From assembly GCF_018274385.1 (NCBI RefSeq), contig NZ_JAAFYZ010000075.1, forward strand, positions 1-41,833: a DNA stretch of 41,833 bases, given 5' to 3'. Made by a program: the position numbers and the translations under genes. Below the pieces are notes generated by a model. It ran no database searches, was not told the DNA's origin, and saw nothing but the letters and a program-made list of their open reading frames with translations. Source of the DNA: Catenulispora pinistramenti (GTDB taxonomy: Bacteria > Actinomycetota > Actinomycetes > Streptomycetales > Catenulisporaceae). Shown piece by piece: positions 8,127 to 15,917 of the stretch (positions are counted from its first letter, which is position 1; every line of letters begins with the position of its first letter).

Positions 8127-9084
8127 CCTGCGGCTCCGGCCAGTCTTGGACGTAGTAGCGGATCGGGTGGTAGCGGGGATCGGGGATCAGGGGGCACTCG
8201 CGGGCGACGTCGTCCCAGGGGACGAAGAAGCGCTCGTTGTCCCGGGTGGCGAAGGCGATCCAGTCGGCCTCCGGGAGCAGTGTCATCTCCAGGTCCTCGG
8301 CCCAGGTCGCGACGGTGAACGAGGCGCCGGTCCCGGGGTCGACGAAGCGTTGCAGGGCGGCGAAGAACGGGTCGCCGAACTCTGCTTTGGCGCGCAGGTA
8401 TTCGGTCTGGCCGGCGTAGACGCTGTCCGCGAGCAGGTTCCAGGAGCGGCGCAGCGCGCCTCGGAACGGGGAGTCCGCGGGCAGGTCGTAGGGGATCATG
8501 TGGCCGGCGGCGTCGCAGGTGTAGAGGACGGGGGACAGGGGCCGCTCGGCGCCCTGCCATTCGCGCTCGGCGGCGGCCAGGAGGTTGAGCAGCTGCTCGG
8601 CGTCGGTGGGTTCGGGGGCGATGAGCAGGGCGTTGCGCTGCGGGATGAGGAAGACCGGGCGTCGCTCGCCCCAGCCGGAGCTGTCGGCCCAGGCGGTGAT
8701 CCAGCCGCCCAGCAGTGGCAGGGAGCTGAGATAGCCGTCGCCGGGCTCGTGCAGGTAGGTCACGTCCGGCGCGAGGCTGCGGCTGCTCACCAGCGGGCGG
8801 AAATCGGCGGCGAGGTTGGCGTGCGCGGTGGCGGCGACCTCGTCGGCGCTCACGCCCCAGCCGGCCACCAGCTCGGTGGTGGCGTAGCCCATGCCGACGC
8901 TCAGGTCCACGCCGATGAACTCGCTCAGGCACGGCGCGATCGGCCGGGAGGGGAACTGGACGCCGGTCTCGTCGGCGGCGTCCAGGTCGAAGTCGGCCGG
9001 GCGGGGGACCGGCCGCAGCAGCGGGCGGGCCGAGGCCCAGTCCCGGGGGGTCCGCTCGGGCTTGGGGTCTGTGGTGCTTCCCAT
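8089..9084 (-). CDS. Uncharacterised 331-residue soluble protein
   Basis: The protein has no signal peptide or membrane helix. It is rich in Trp, Pro and Asp and reads as a two-part fold: residues ~40-200 contain VFLIPQRNALLIAPEPTDAEQLLNLL, vaguely like DUF1444 proteins, and the C-terminal half contains VPWDDVARECPLIPDPRYHPIRYYVQDWPEP. I do not recognise a family with certainty and assign no function. Codon use is normal for the window. The ATG at 9084 directly abuts an 11-bp hairpin (9085-9113), so ribosome access may depend on that structure. It lies downstream of and co-directional with the 3-hydroxyacyl-CoA dehydrogenase gene, and its 3' end overlaps the MFS gene's 3' end. Confidence 0.75.
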   Translation of the reverse strand: MGSTTDPKPERTPRDWASARPLLRPVPRPADFDLDAADETGVQFPSRPIAPCLSEFIGVDLSVGMGYATTELVAGWGVSADEVAATAHANLAADFRPLVSSRSLAPDVTYLHEPGDGYLSSLPLLGGWITAWADSSGWGERRPVFLIPQRNALLIAPEPTDAEQLLNLLAAAEREWQGAERPLSPVLYTCDAAGHMIPYDLPADSPFRGALRRSWNLLADSVYAGQTEYLRAKAEFGDPFFAALQRFVDPGTGASFTVATWAEDLEMTLLPEADWIAFATRDNERFFVPWDDVARECPLIPDPRYHPIRYYVQDWPEPQVMMRLQALASMP

Positions 9085-9113
9085 GATCGGGGACCCTATC
9101 GAGGTCCCCGATC
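9085..9113 (-). terminator. Perfect 11-bp hairpin abutting the next gene's start codon
   Basis: GATCGGGGACC, seven bases, GGTCCCCGATC. On the minus strand the stem starts 27 bases after the dehydrogenase stop and ends immediately before the ATG of the following gene, occluding its only G-rich ribosome-binding stretch. It is most simply a terminator, but its position also allows translational control. Confidence 0.65.
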
Positions 9114-9140
9114 ACCGGTGGGCGGTATTTCGACCCTCGA

Positions 9141-9995
9141 TCAGAGGCTGGGATACTCGTAGAATCCGCGCCCGGCCTTGCGGCCCAGCCGGCCGGCCTC
9201 GACCATGCGCAGCAGCAGCGCCGGCGGGGTGTACAGGGGCTCCTTGAACTCCTCGTACATCGCCTCGGCGGCCAGCTTCACGGTGTCCAGGCCGATCAGG
9301 TCGGACAGCGCCAGCGGGCCCATCGGGTGCGCGCAGCCCAGGACCATGCCGGAGTCGATGTCCTCGGCGGAGGCGAAGCCGCCCTCGGCCATCCGGATCG
9401 CGGCCAGCAGATAGGGGATGAGCAGCGAGTTCACCACGAACCCGGCGCGGTCCTGGGCCACCACGGCCTGCTTGCCCAGCTGCTCGACGAAGGCCACGGC
9501 CCGGGCCCGGGTGTCCTCGCTGGTGGCCAGCGAGGGGATGACCTCGACCAGCTTCAGCACCGGGACCGGGTTGAAGAAGTGGACGCCGATCACGTTGTGC
9601 GGGCGGGCGGTGGCCGTGCCCAGGCGCATGATCGGGATGGAGGAGGTGTTGGAGGCCAGGATGGCATCCTCGGGCAGGATCAGGTCCAGCTTGGCCAGCA
9701 CCGCGGTCTTGACGGCCTCGACCTCGACCACGGCCTCGACCGCGAGCTGCCGGTCGGCGAACTCCTGCAGGTCCTCGGTGAAGCGGATCCGGCCCAGCGC
9801 CGCCTCGGCGTCGGCCTCGCTCATCTTGCCGGCCTTCACCGCGCGCTTGAGGGACACCGCGATCCGGTCGCGCCCGCGCTTGAGGCCCTCGGCGTTCTCG
9901 TCGGCGACGATCACGTCCAGCCCGCTGCGCGCGCAGACCTCCGCGATGCCCGATCCCATCTGGCCGACCCCGACCACTCCGACTCGTTCGATCAC
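9141..9995 (-). CDS. 3-hydroxybutyryl-CoA dehydrogenase
   Basis: The enzyme catalyses NAD(P)-dependent oxidation/reduction at the 3-hydroxyacyl-CoA step. It has 284 residues from the GTG at 9995, which has GGAGG five bases upstream, and this is the standard length of FadB2/Hbd enzymes. It shows the Rossmann start VGVVGVGQMGSGIAEV, SNTSS (substrate/active-site region), the HFFNPVPVLKLVEVI catalytic-His segment, and the C-terminal domain with NSLLIPYLLAAI, HPMGPLALSDLIGLD and GRKAGRGFYEY. An upstream in-frame start would add 18 poorly conserved residues. It is divergent from an acyl-CoA dehydrogenase, consistent with short-chain fatty-acid, butyrate or polyhydroxybutyrate metabolism under shared control. 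Confidence 0.93.
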   Translation of the reverse strand: MIERVGVVGVGQMGSGIAEVCARSGLDVIVADENAEGLKRGRDRIAVSLKRAVKAGKMSEADAEAALGRIRFTEDLQEFADRQLAVEAVVEVEAVKTAVLAKLDLILPEDAILASNTSSIPIMRLGTATARPHNVIGVHFFNPVPVLKLVEVIPSLATSEDTRARAVAFVEQLGKQAVVAQDRAGFVVNSLLIPYLLAAIRMAEGGFASAEDIDSGMVLGCAHPMGPLALSDLIGLDTVKLAAEAMYEEFKEPLYTPPALLLRMVEAGRLGRKAGRGFYEYPSL

Positions 9996-10034
9996 CGATG
10001 CCTCCGGTTCCGGAATTACGTTCTGTGCTGCACT

Positions 10035-10050
10035 TGTGGTGCGTACCACA
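10035..10050. promoter_or_regulatory. Candidate operator between the divergent beta-oxidation genes
   Basis: TGTGGTGCGTACCACA is a 6-4-6 inverted repeat in the 120-bp gap between the two start codons. A second palindrome, GGGTACCC, lies at 10083-10090. Either could bind a fatty-acid regulator of TetR or GntR type; none is encoded adjacent. Confidence 0.5.
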
Positions 10051-10115
10051 GGGTATCTGTGGCACTGAGTGTGGATAATCGAGGGTACCCAGTACCTTCA
10101 CACTAGGAGCGAGCC

Positions 10116-11285
10116 ATGGCCGCCGACTTCGACCTGTTCAAGGTCTCCGAGGAACACGACCTGCTGCGGGAGGCGGTGCGCTCGCTGTGCGAGGAGAAGA
10201 TCCTCCCCTTCGCCGCCGACGTCGACGAGCAGGCCCGCTTCCCCCAGGAGGCCCTGGACGCCCTGGTCTCCTCCGACCTCGCGGCCGTCCACGTGGCCGA
10301 GCAGTACGGCGGCCAGGGCGCCGACGCCCTGGCCACCTGCATCGTGATCGAGGAGGTGGCCCGCGTGTGCGCCAGCTCCTCCCTGATCCCGGCGGTGAAC
10401 AAGCTGGGCTCGATGCCGCTCATCCTCTCCGGCTCCGAGGAACTGAAGCAGAAGTACCTGACCCCCTTGGCAGCCGGCACCGCGATGTTCTCCTACTGCC
10501 TGTCCGAGCCTGACGCCGGCTCCGACGCAGCGGGCATGAAGACCCGCGCCGAGCGTGACGGTGATCACTACATCCTCAACGGCGTCAAGCGCTGGATCAC
10601 CAACGCCGGCGTCTCGGAGTTCTACACGGTGATGGCCGTCACCGACCCCGCCGCCCGCTCCAAGGGCATCTCGGCCTTCGTGGTGGAGAAGAGCGACGAA
10701 GGCGTCACCTTCGGAGCCCCCGAGAAGAAGCTGGGCATCAAGGGCTCCCCGACCCGCGAGGTCTACTTCGACAACGTCCGCATCCCCGCCGACCGCCTCA
10801 TCGGCCCCGAAGGCACCGGCTTCGCCACCGCCATGCGCACCCTGGACCACACCCGCGTCACCATCGCGGCCCAGGCCCTGGGCATCGCCCAGGGAGCGCT
10901 GGACTACGCGTCGAACTACATCAAGGAGCGCAAGCAGTTCGGCAAGCCCATCGCCGACTTCCAGGGCATCCAGTTCATGCTCGCCGACATGGCGATGAAG
11001 CTGACCGCGGCCCGCCAACTGACCTACACCGCCGCGGCCAAGTCCCAGCGCGGCGACACGGACCTGACCTACTTCGGCGCGGCGGCGAAGTGCTTCGCCT
11101 CGGACGTGGCGATGGAGGTCACGACGGACGCGGTGCAGCTGCTCGGCGGGTACGGGTACACGAAGGACTATCCGCTGGAGCGGATGATGCGGGATGCGAA
11201 GATCACGCAGATCTATGAGGGCACGAACCAGGTGCAGCGGATCGTGATGGCTCGGCAGGTGCTCGCAGGTGGGCTGAGCTTGTAG
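10116..11285 (+). CDS. Acyl-CoA dehydrogenase
   Basis: A 389-residue FAD enzyme introducing the alpha-beta double bond of acyl-CoA. Signature blocks in order are EHDLLREAVRSLCEEKI at the N-terminus, YGGQGADAL (~66-74), YCLSEPDAGSDAAGM (FAD/substrate loop, ~128-142), RWITNAG, GIKGSPTREVYFDNVRIP, and the C-terminal domain with RKQFGKPIADFQGIQFMLADM and QLLGGYGYTKDYPLERMMRD. The catalytic Glu lies in QIYEGTNQVQR, the position used by short-chain and butyryl-CoA dehydrogenases. TAGGAG precedes ATG 10116. Divergent pairing with the hydroxyacyl-CoA dehydrogenase supports a four-carbon or short-chain substrate. A strong hairpin follows the stop. Confidence 0.95.
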   Translation: MAADFDLFKVSEEHDLLREAVRSLCEEKILPFAADVDEQARFPQEALDALVSSDLAAVHVAEQYGGQGADALATCIVIEEVARVCASSSLIPAVNKLGSMPLILSGSEELKQKYLTPLAAGTAMFSYCLSEPDAGSDAAGMKTRAERDGDHYILNGVKRWITNAGVSEFYTVMAVTDPAARSKGISAFVVEKSDEGVTFGAPEKKLGIKGSPTREVYFDNVRIPADRLIGPEGTGFATAMRTLDHTRVTIAAQALGIAQGALDYASNYIKERKQFGKPIADFQGIQFMLADMAMKLTAARQLTYTAAAKSQRGDTDLTYFGAAAKCFASDVAMEVTTDAVQLLGGYGYTKDYPLERMMRDAKITQIYEGTNQVQRIVMARQVLAGGLSL

Positions 11286-11291
11286 TTTCTG

Positions 11292-11334
11292 TTTGAAAGT
11301 GCCTCGGCGGCCGGGCCTGAAAAACCGGCCGCCG
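11292..11334 (+). terminator. Terminator-like repeat element, copy 1
   Basis: TTTGAAAGTGCCT is followed by a perfect 10-bp stem CGGCGGCCGG / CCGGCCGCCG with a 10-base loop, starting seven bases after the acyl-CoA dehydrogenase stop. The same element, in the same sense relative to its gene, occurs downstream of the gene at 18781-19785. The 13-base leader and both stem arms are identical in the two copies. Confidence 0.8.
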
Positions 11335-11516
11335 ACTGCTTGTTCCGTGGCTGTTCCGTGAGAACCTCGGCAGAGGACCATCAGCGACGGAACAGATCAC
11401 GTGATGTCTCTGCGCTCCCAACCCCTGGGAAGCTTGGTCAACCCCTTGAACTGGCAATCAATGCATCTCGCGGAGTGACGCCAATCTCTGCCAGGCAGGT
11501 AAACGACCGCGACTGC

Positions 11517-11681
11517 TCACTCACCTGACGTTTCGGGCGCGCGGTTGTCCGGGTGCCTCATCAGACGGATCGTCGATGACCGAGCCTGGCGGTAACGGTA
11601 GAGCAGATCTCGGCAGGCTTGCTGGGCGGCTCCCCTGCGCGGAAAGTAGATGTCCCCGACGATGACAGGTTTGGCAACCAT
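11517..11681 (-). pseudogene. Decayed DUF3223-type gene remnant
   Basis: A GGAGGG site precedes ATG 11681 and a 54-codon frame. The first 30 residues (PVIVGDIYFPRRGAAQQACRDLLYRY) resemble the start of DUF3223 proteins. After LLYRYR the expected continuation (PGSVIDDPSDEA) lies in the next frame, while RHPD, expected later in the family, returns in the first frame. This pattern suggests small indels and an internal deletion. An intact 54-residue peptide is possible but less likely. It sits between the acyl-CoA dehydrogenase and the helicase-nuclease, in a patch with other broken genes. The 11340-11516 and 11682-11879 flanks show nothing further. Confidence 0.5.
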
Positions 11682-11879
11682 GAGCCCTCCTTCGGCCGGT
11701 GCATTCGAATAAGGACGCTGTGACACGGGCACCCGACAACTTGAGTCGGTCCGGTCGCCGCCGCGCGTGTCGCCAGCCGCGGCGCGCTATTCGGCTAGTC
11801 GTGCGCGCATCGTGCCGTGCTCGAGGCAATATGGCGCTCGGTCGGGGTTCCGAGGACACAGTCCACCGATGTGGGTGCG

Positions 11880-14300
11880 TTATCGGATGGGGGTCGGGGA
11901 ATCGGCGAACGTTCGGCGCCCGCGTAGCTTGAGCTGAAGCAAGCCGCGAAGGCTGGCGAGGGAGCGGCTGCAGCCCAACGCTTGCAGGAACTCCTCGACG
12001 CTCCATGCGATCATCGCGCCCTGGCGGGCGAGGTAGAGGCCGAGACGGGTGATGCGATAGCGGTCGTCATAGTCGAGGAGTAGGTAACCGGCGAGCTGGT
12101 AGATCTCCTCACGCCCCAGGGAGCGGGGGTGCCGGGTGGCCTTGCAGTCGAGGAGGAGCCCGTCGAGGATGAAGTCCGCGTCGGCCCCTCCGAGATCGGT
12201 GCTTCCGGCGAAGGTGGGCCCGCAGATTTGCTTACTGCTCGGCAGTGCGCGCAGCGCAGCGAAAGGCTCAGTTGAGAGCGCGAATTGGCGGTCAAGGTCC
12301 TCGATGGCGTACTCGGGCACCGTCGCAGTCAGCTCTGAGAGGGTGATCTGCGGCGTCGCACCGAGAAGCATGCTGCCGCGTTGAAGGCGTCCAGTGCGAT
12401 AGACGGCTTCGTAGGAGGCGGCGACGAAGCACAGGCGGCTGAGCTGTTCGTCGCCGAGGGACGCGGCTCCGTCGAGATGGTGAAGCAGCAGAGTCTGCAG
12501 CTCGATGCCGGCGGCCTGGAGCGCGGCACGGGTTGCAGCATCGGGTGCGCCGGGCAGGTGCGTGCCGGTGCCGACCATCTTCACCCCGTGGGACACGGCG
12601 TGGCCGAGGTCGGAGCCCAGGGACAGCCGTAGGCGGTAGTCGATTGCGTGGCCGAGGGCGGCCCAGGCGGGGGATCGGACGTCGACGGGCTGGACGGGGT
12701 GGGGAAGTGTCGCGGCGAACTTCAGGTATTGGACGTGCAGTGGGCCCACGTGGGGAAGGTGCTCGGCCATGAAACGCGAAACAGGGGACTCGGAGAGCTT
12801 CAGCTGCCCGGTGAGCGGGAGCTCGGCAAGCGTCTCCGTGCTTGCATGTGAGCCGGTCTCTGCGGCTCGCTTTTCGTATTCGCCTATCCAGGACAGCGAC
12901 GACTGGTCGAGGACGTGGCGGGCGCGGGTGACCGCGACATAGATCAGGCGCGCCTCGTCCAGACGCAGCGGACGCTGCAGGCCGCTCTCGTCGAAGGGCG
13001 GCGCGTGGAAGCCGGCGCCGATGCGTACGGTATTCCACTCGCGGCCCTTGGACTTGTGCGCGGTGGAGACGATGACGCGGGCGTCCTGCTCGTCTGACAG
13101 GCGGCCCACCGCGTCGATGATGGTGTCGGGGCCGAAGCTGTCGATGAGGTTGACGATGGTGCGCAGGCTCTGGGCTTCCGGGTCGCTGTCGGCGTAGTCC
13201 TGGACTTCGCCCCAGTTGGCGAACAGGAACAGCTCCGGATGGCTGGTCCGCCGGCCGGCCTTCAGGTCGATGGCTGCTTCGGCCAGGCGTCGCAGTTCCT
13301 TGCCGCCGCCGACCAGCGCGACGGGTATGCCCTGATCCAGGTGCGTGAGTACTTCGCGGATGGCGTCGGCGTTGCCACGGCACAGCACCGCGTCGGGGTG
13401 ATCGAGCGCGCTGATGGCGCTGTCTCCCGGCCCGCGGCCCGTCAGGCGCATCTCGGAGCCGGCGTGGGCGAGCCACCGGTTGGCCTCATCGGCGATCGGG
13501 GGTCCGAATCGGAAGGATTCGGTCAGGTAGAGGTGGTCGGCAGGGAAGCCGGTCATGACGTCGCGTGCGTTGCGCCAGGCGTAGATCTGCTGTGCTGGAT
13601 CACCAACGCACACGCGTTGGGCGTCTTGTGCCAGGAAGACTTCTTCGACCACTGGGTTGGTGTCCTGGGCCTCGTCGAGCAAGATGAAGTCGGCCGACAG
13701 CACTGGGCGGGACAGACCCCACATCTTCATGTAGTGCTCGTGGTCGAACTTGAGCACGCCGTCGAGCGCGCAGATGTCCTCCCAGGCGCGGCGCGCGTAC
13801 GGCAAGAGGTGCTGGGACAGGCGGTCCTGAGCGCCAGGGTCGAGGCCGTTGACACGCGCCATGTGTCGGGCCGATACCTCCAGATCGGCGGTGCGGCAGT
13901 AGCGCGCGACCATTTCCATGATCAGGCGGGCCTGATGAGCCTGGGCGATCTGGACCGCTCCTTCCTTTACGACATCGGTTAGTCCGAGAAGCCTCGCCGT
14001 CTCCTTCCCCGGGCGGCGCGGTGAGTTTTCGAGCCGGCGTTTGTAGCGGATGCCCACCGCTTGATAGGCGAGGGCGTGCGATGTACGGCATTCGACGTTG
14101 CCGCCGAACCGGCGTCGGGCATCTTCGGCAGCGGCCTTGTTGTAGGCCATGTACAGGCCGCGCTTTCTGGTGGCCGAACCCATCAGCACCAGAGTCGACG
14201 TCTTGCCCGCCCCCGCGCCCGCGATCAGCGCCAGATCGTCACCCGAAGCGAACGCATCGCGTGCCGCCTGCTGCTCCGCTGTGGCCTGAATCATCCCCAC
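11880..14300 (-). CDS. UvrD-like SF1 helicase fused to a RecB-type nuclease
   Basis: An 806-residue protein predicted to unwind and cut DNA. Helicase motifs: Walker A AGAGAGKTS (~27-35), FNK-like AYNK, DEAQD (209-213), GDPAQQIYAWR (233-243), ESFRFG, AHKSKGREW (414-422) and YVAVTRARH (454-462). The C-terminus carries a PD-(D/E)XK signature: ADFILD with Asp709, then LLLDCK with Asp718 and Lys720, then the RecB/Cas4-type Q-x3-Y motif at Gln735-Tyr739. The middle (~500-690) is unassigned. The GTG at 14300 has GGAG five bases upstream; ATG 14294 is the alternative. It is divergent from a broken CoiA-like nuclease gene. DNA repair or phage defence are both possible; the isolated accessory setting favours defence, as an inference. 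Confidence 0.9.
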   Translation of the reverse strand: MGMIQATAEQQAARDAFASGDDLALIAGAGAGKTSTLVLMGSATRKRGLYMAYNKAAAEDARRRFGGNVECRTSHALAYQAVGIRYKRRLENSPRRPGKETARLLGLTDVVKEGAVQIAQAHQARLIMEMVARYCRTADLEVSARHMARVNGLDPGAQDRLSQHLLPYARRAWEDICALDGVLKFDHEHYMKMWGLSRPVLSADFILLDEAQDTNPVVEEVFLAQDAQRVCVGDPAQQIYAWRNARDVMTGFPADHLYLTESFRFGPPIADEANRWLAHAGSEMRLTGRGPGDSAISALDHPDAVLCRGNADAIREVLTHLDQGIPVALVGGGKELRRLAEAAIDLKAGRRTSHPELFLFANWGEVQDYADSDPEAQSLRTIVNLIDSFGPDTIIDAVGRLSDEQDARVIVSTAHKSKGREWNTVRIGAGFHAPPFDESGLQRPLRLDEARLIYVAVTRARHVLDQSSLSWIGEYEKRAAETGSHASTETLAELPLTGQLKLSESPVSRFMAEHLPHVGPLHVQYLKFAATLPHPVQPVDVRSPAWAALGHAIDYRLRLSLGSDLGHAVSHGVKMVGTGTHLPGAPDAATRAALQAAGIELQTLLLHHLDGAASLGDEQLSRLCFVAASYEAVYRTGRLQRGSMLLGATPQITLSELTATVPEYAIEDLDRQFALSTEPFAALRALPSSKQICGPTFAGSTDLGGADADFILDGLLLDCKATRHPRSLGREEIYQLAGYLLLDYDDRYRITRLGLYLARQGAMIAWSVEEFLQALGCSRSLASLRGLLQLKLRGRRTFADSPTPIR

Positions 14301-14551
14301 CCCGTCTCCAATGCCGACTAAATCAGTGGTCTACCATAGATTCGGGACGGATCGCTGCGGCTGTACGGTGTCGGGTTGAAGGTGAAGGCGGCGTGCGGAC
14401 CAAATGCCGGAACCCGACTTCGACAAGAGAGACGAGTAGCGTCTGGTACTCCAGCCTGGTTTCGGCCTCTGATCTCCTGCCAGCGATCGTGAGTAGCCTG
14501 ACGAGGTGGAGAAGCGATGCTTATGTCAGGGTTCGTGGTTACCCTGGTGAT

Positions 14552-15267
14552 GTGACTCAGACTGTCTGGCACGCTGGGTACCACATCGTCATCAACCTGT
14601 CGCTGGAAGACCTCGGACATCCTGACCGGCCGGGCCTGTGGGAAGAGATCTACAAGCCGGACGCGTCCCAGCCTCGCTTGTTGCGCTGCATGGCCATCGA
14701 TGATGACGACGGCACCGAGTGCCCCGAGGCAATGTACATCCAGGTGCGAGACGGTCTCCGGATCGCCTCCCACCTGCGGTCGACGGGGGTGACGGTGGCC
14801 CTATCGGGTGGGAGATCCAGTTCTCGCACATCACCGGCCGCGCGACGATCAAACGCACCGTTACCGCCAAGGCCCACGGCATCACGCCCATGTGGACGGT
14901 CGACAACGATCGGTCGCAGGTCATCGATCGGGGGCCGTGGAACCGTCTGGACAAGATCACGGACTGGCGGCAGGTCGCCGGCAGACAACTGAACGTTCGA
15001 GGCGGTGTCCGTGCCTTGCGCATGGAACGCTGCCAAAAGGGTTTCGGGCCGTGCCCAGTGAAGAAGCGCGGGTCGTGTGGAGACTGGCACGGCGTTTGGC
15101 TCGCGGCCACAGGGGTGTATCTCGACAGCTTTGTGGCCGAGACCGCGGCAGGCGAGTACGTGCCGCTTTACCAACCCGCCACCACGCGCCGCCGCGGGAA
15201 CTATATGTGGGTCACGCCGGTCGACAAGGCTGAGTTCCTTCAGGATCGAACTGAGGTTGGCACCTAG
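14552..15267 (+). pseudogene. CoiA-like nuclease gene broken by an internal deletion and frameshift
   Basis: The first part, from a GTG near 14552, reads VTQTVWHAGYHIVINLSLEDLGHP ... EEIYKPDASQPRLLRCMAI ... CPEAMYIQVRDGLRIASHL. Near 14770-14810 the sense moves to another frame: GWEIQFSHITGRATIKR, GITPMWTVDNDRS, RGGVRALRMERC, CPVKKRGSCGDWHGVW, up to TAG 15267. This order matches, from memory, actinomycete CoiA-like nucleases. The segment between the halves, which in relatives carries the first nuclease residues (a conserved His/Lys helix and an RRTDV strand), is missing. I infer loss of some 35-45 codons with a frame change. The 182-codon open frame from 14719 covers only the second half. The 250-bp gap to the helicase shows only a possible TATGGT -10 box for the helicase. 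Confidence 0.7.
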
Positions 15268-15917
15268 GCCCGCTCGCCGTCCAGGAACCTCAGGACGGCG
15301 AGTACCCGCCGGTGGTCGCCGCCGTCGCTGGAGGACAGGTCGAGTTTCGCGAAGATCCCGTTGATGTGCTTGGCGACCGCGCTCTCGCTGATCACCAGAA
15401 GCTCCGCGATCCCCGTGTTGGACCGGCCCTCGGCCATCAGGCCGAGCACCTCCCGCTCCCGGGCGGTGAGCCGGTCCAGCGAGGTGTCCTGCCGGCGCAG
15501 CAGCAACTGTGCCACCACCTCGGGATCCAGCGCCGTACCGCCGCCGGCCACCCGACGCAGCGACTCGAGGAAGCTCTCCACGTCCGCGACCCGGTCCTTG
15601 AGCAGGTAACCGATCGCCGAGGTCTGCTGGGACAGCAGGTCAGCGGCGTAACGCTCCTCCACGTACTGCGACAGCACCATGATGGCCACCTCGGGCCACT
15701 GCCGGCGCACCACCAAGGCCGCGCGCACCCCCTCGTCGGTGAACGTCGGCGGCATCCGCACGTCCGCGATCACCAGCTCCGGGCGGTGCTCCTCGACCGC
15801 GGCCAGCAGCCCGGCCGCGTCGTCAACCGCCCCGACCACCTCGAAGCCGGCGGTCTCCAGCACCTTGGTCAGCCCGGCGCGCAGCAGCACCGAGTCCTCG
15901 GCGATCACAGTTCGCAC
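15264..15917 (-). CDS. NarL/LuxR-family response regulator
   Basis: A 217-residue two-component output protein. The receiver domain has the acidic pair Glu7-Asp8, phosphoacceptor Asp52 in LVIADVRMPP, a Thr/Ser region in VLSQY and Lys107 in GYLLKD. The C-terminal LuxR helix-turn-helix starts at LTAREREVLGLMAEGRSNTGIAE and ends with the recognition helix SESAVAKHINGIFAKL. The GTG at 15917 has GGAG upstream and overlaps the kinase 3' end by 13 bp, so they are one translationally coupled unit. Its TAG stop overlaps the pseudogene's TAG within CCTAGG. Targets are unknown; the divergent membrane-protein and methyltransferase genes are candidates. Confidence 0.94.
   Translation of the reverse strand: MRTVIAEDSVLLRAGLTKVLETAGFEVVGAVDDAAGLLAAVEEHRPELVIADVRMPPTFTDEGVRAALVVRRQWPEVAIMVLSQYVEERYAADLLSQQTSAIGYLLKDRVADVESFLESLRRVAGGGTALDPEVVAQLLLRRQDTSLDRLTAREREVLGLMAEGRSNTGIAELLVISESAVAKHINGIFAKLDLSSSDGGDHRRVLAVLRFLDGERA

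Noticed and set aside
14719..15267. An intact 182-residue gene.
   Set aside because: Its first ~25 residues are out-of-frame text, and the remainder is only the second half of a CoiA-like protein. The first half is in another frame upstream, so a pseudogene fits better.
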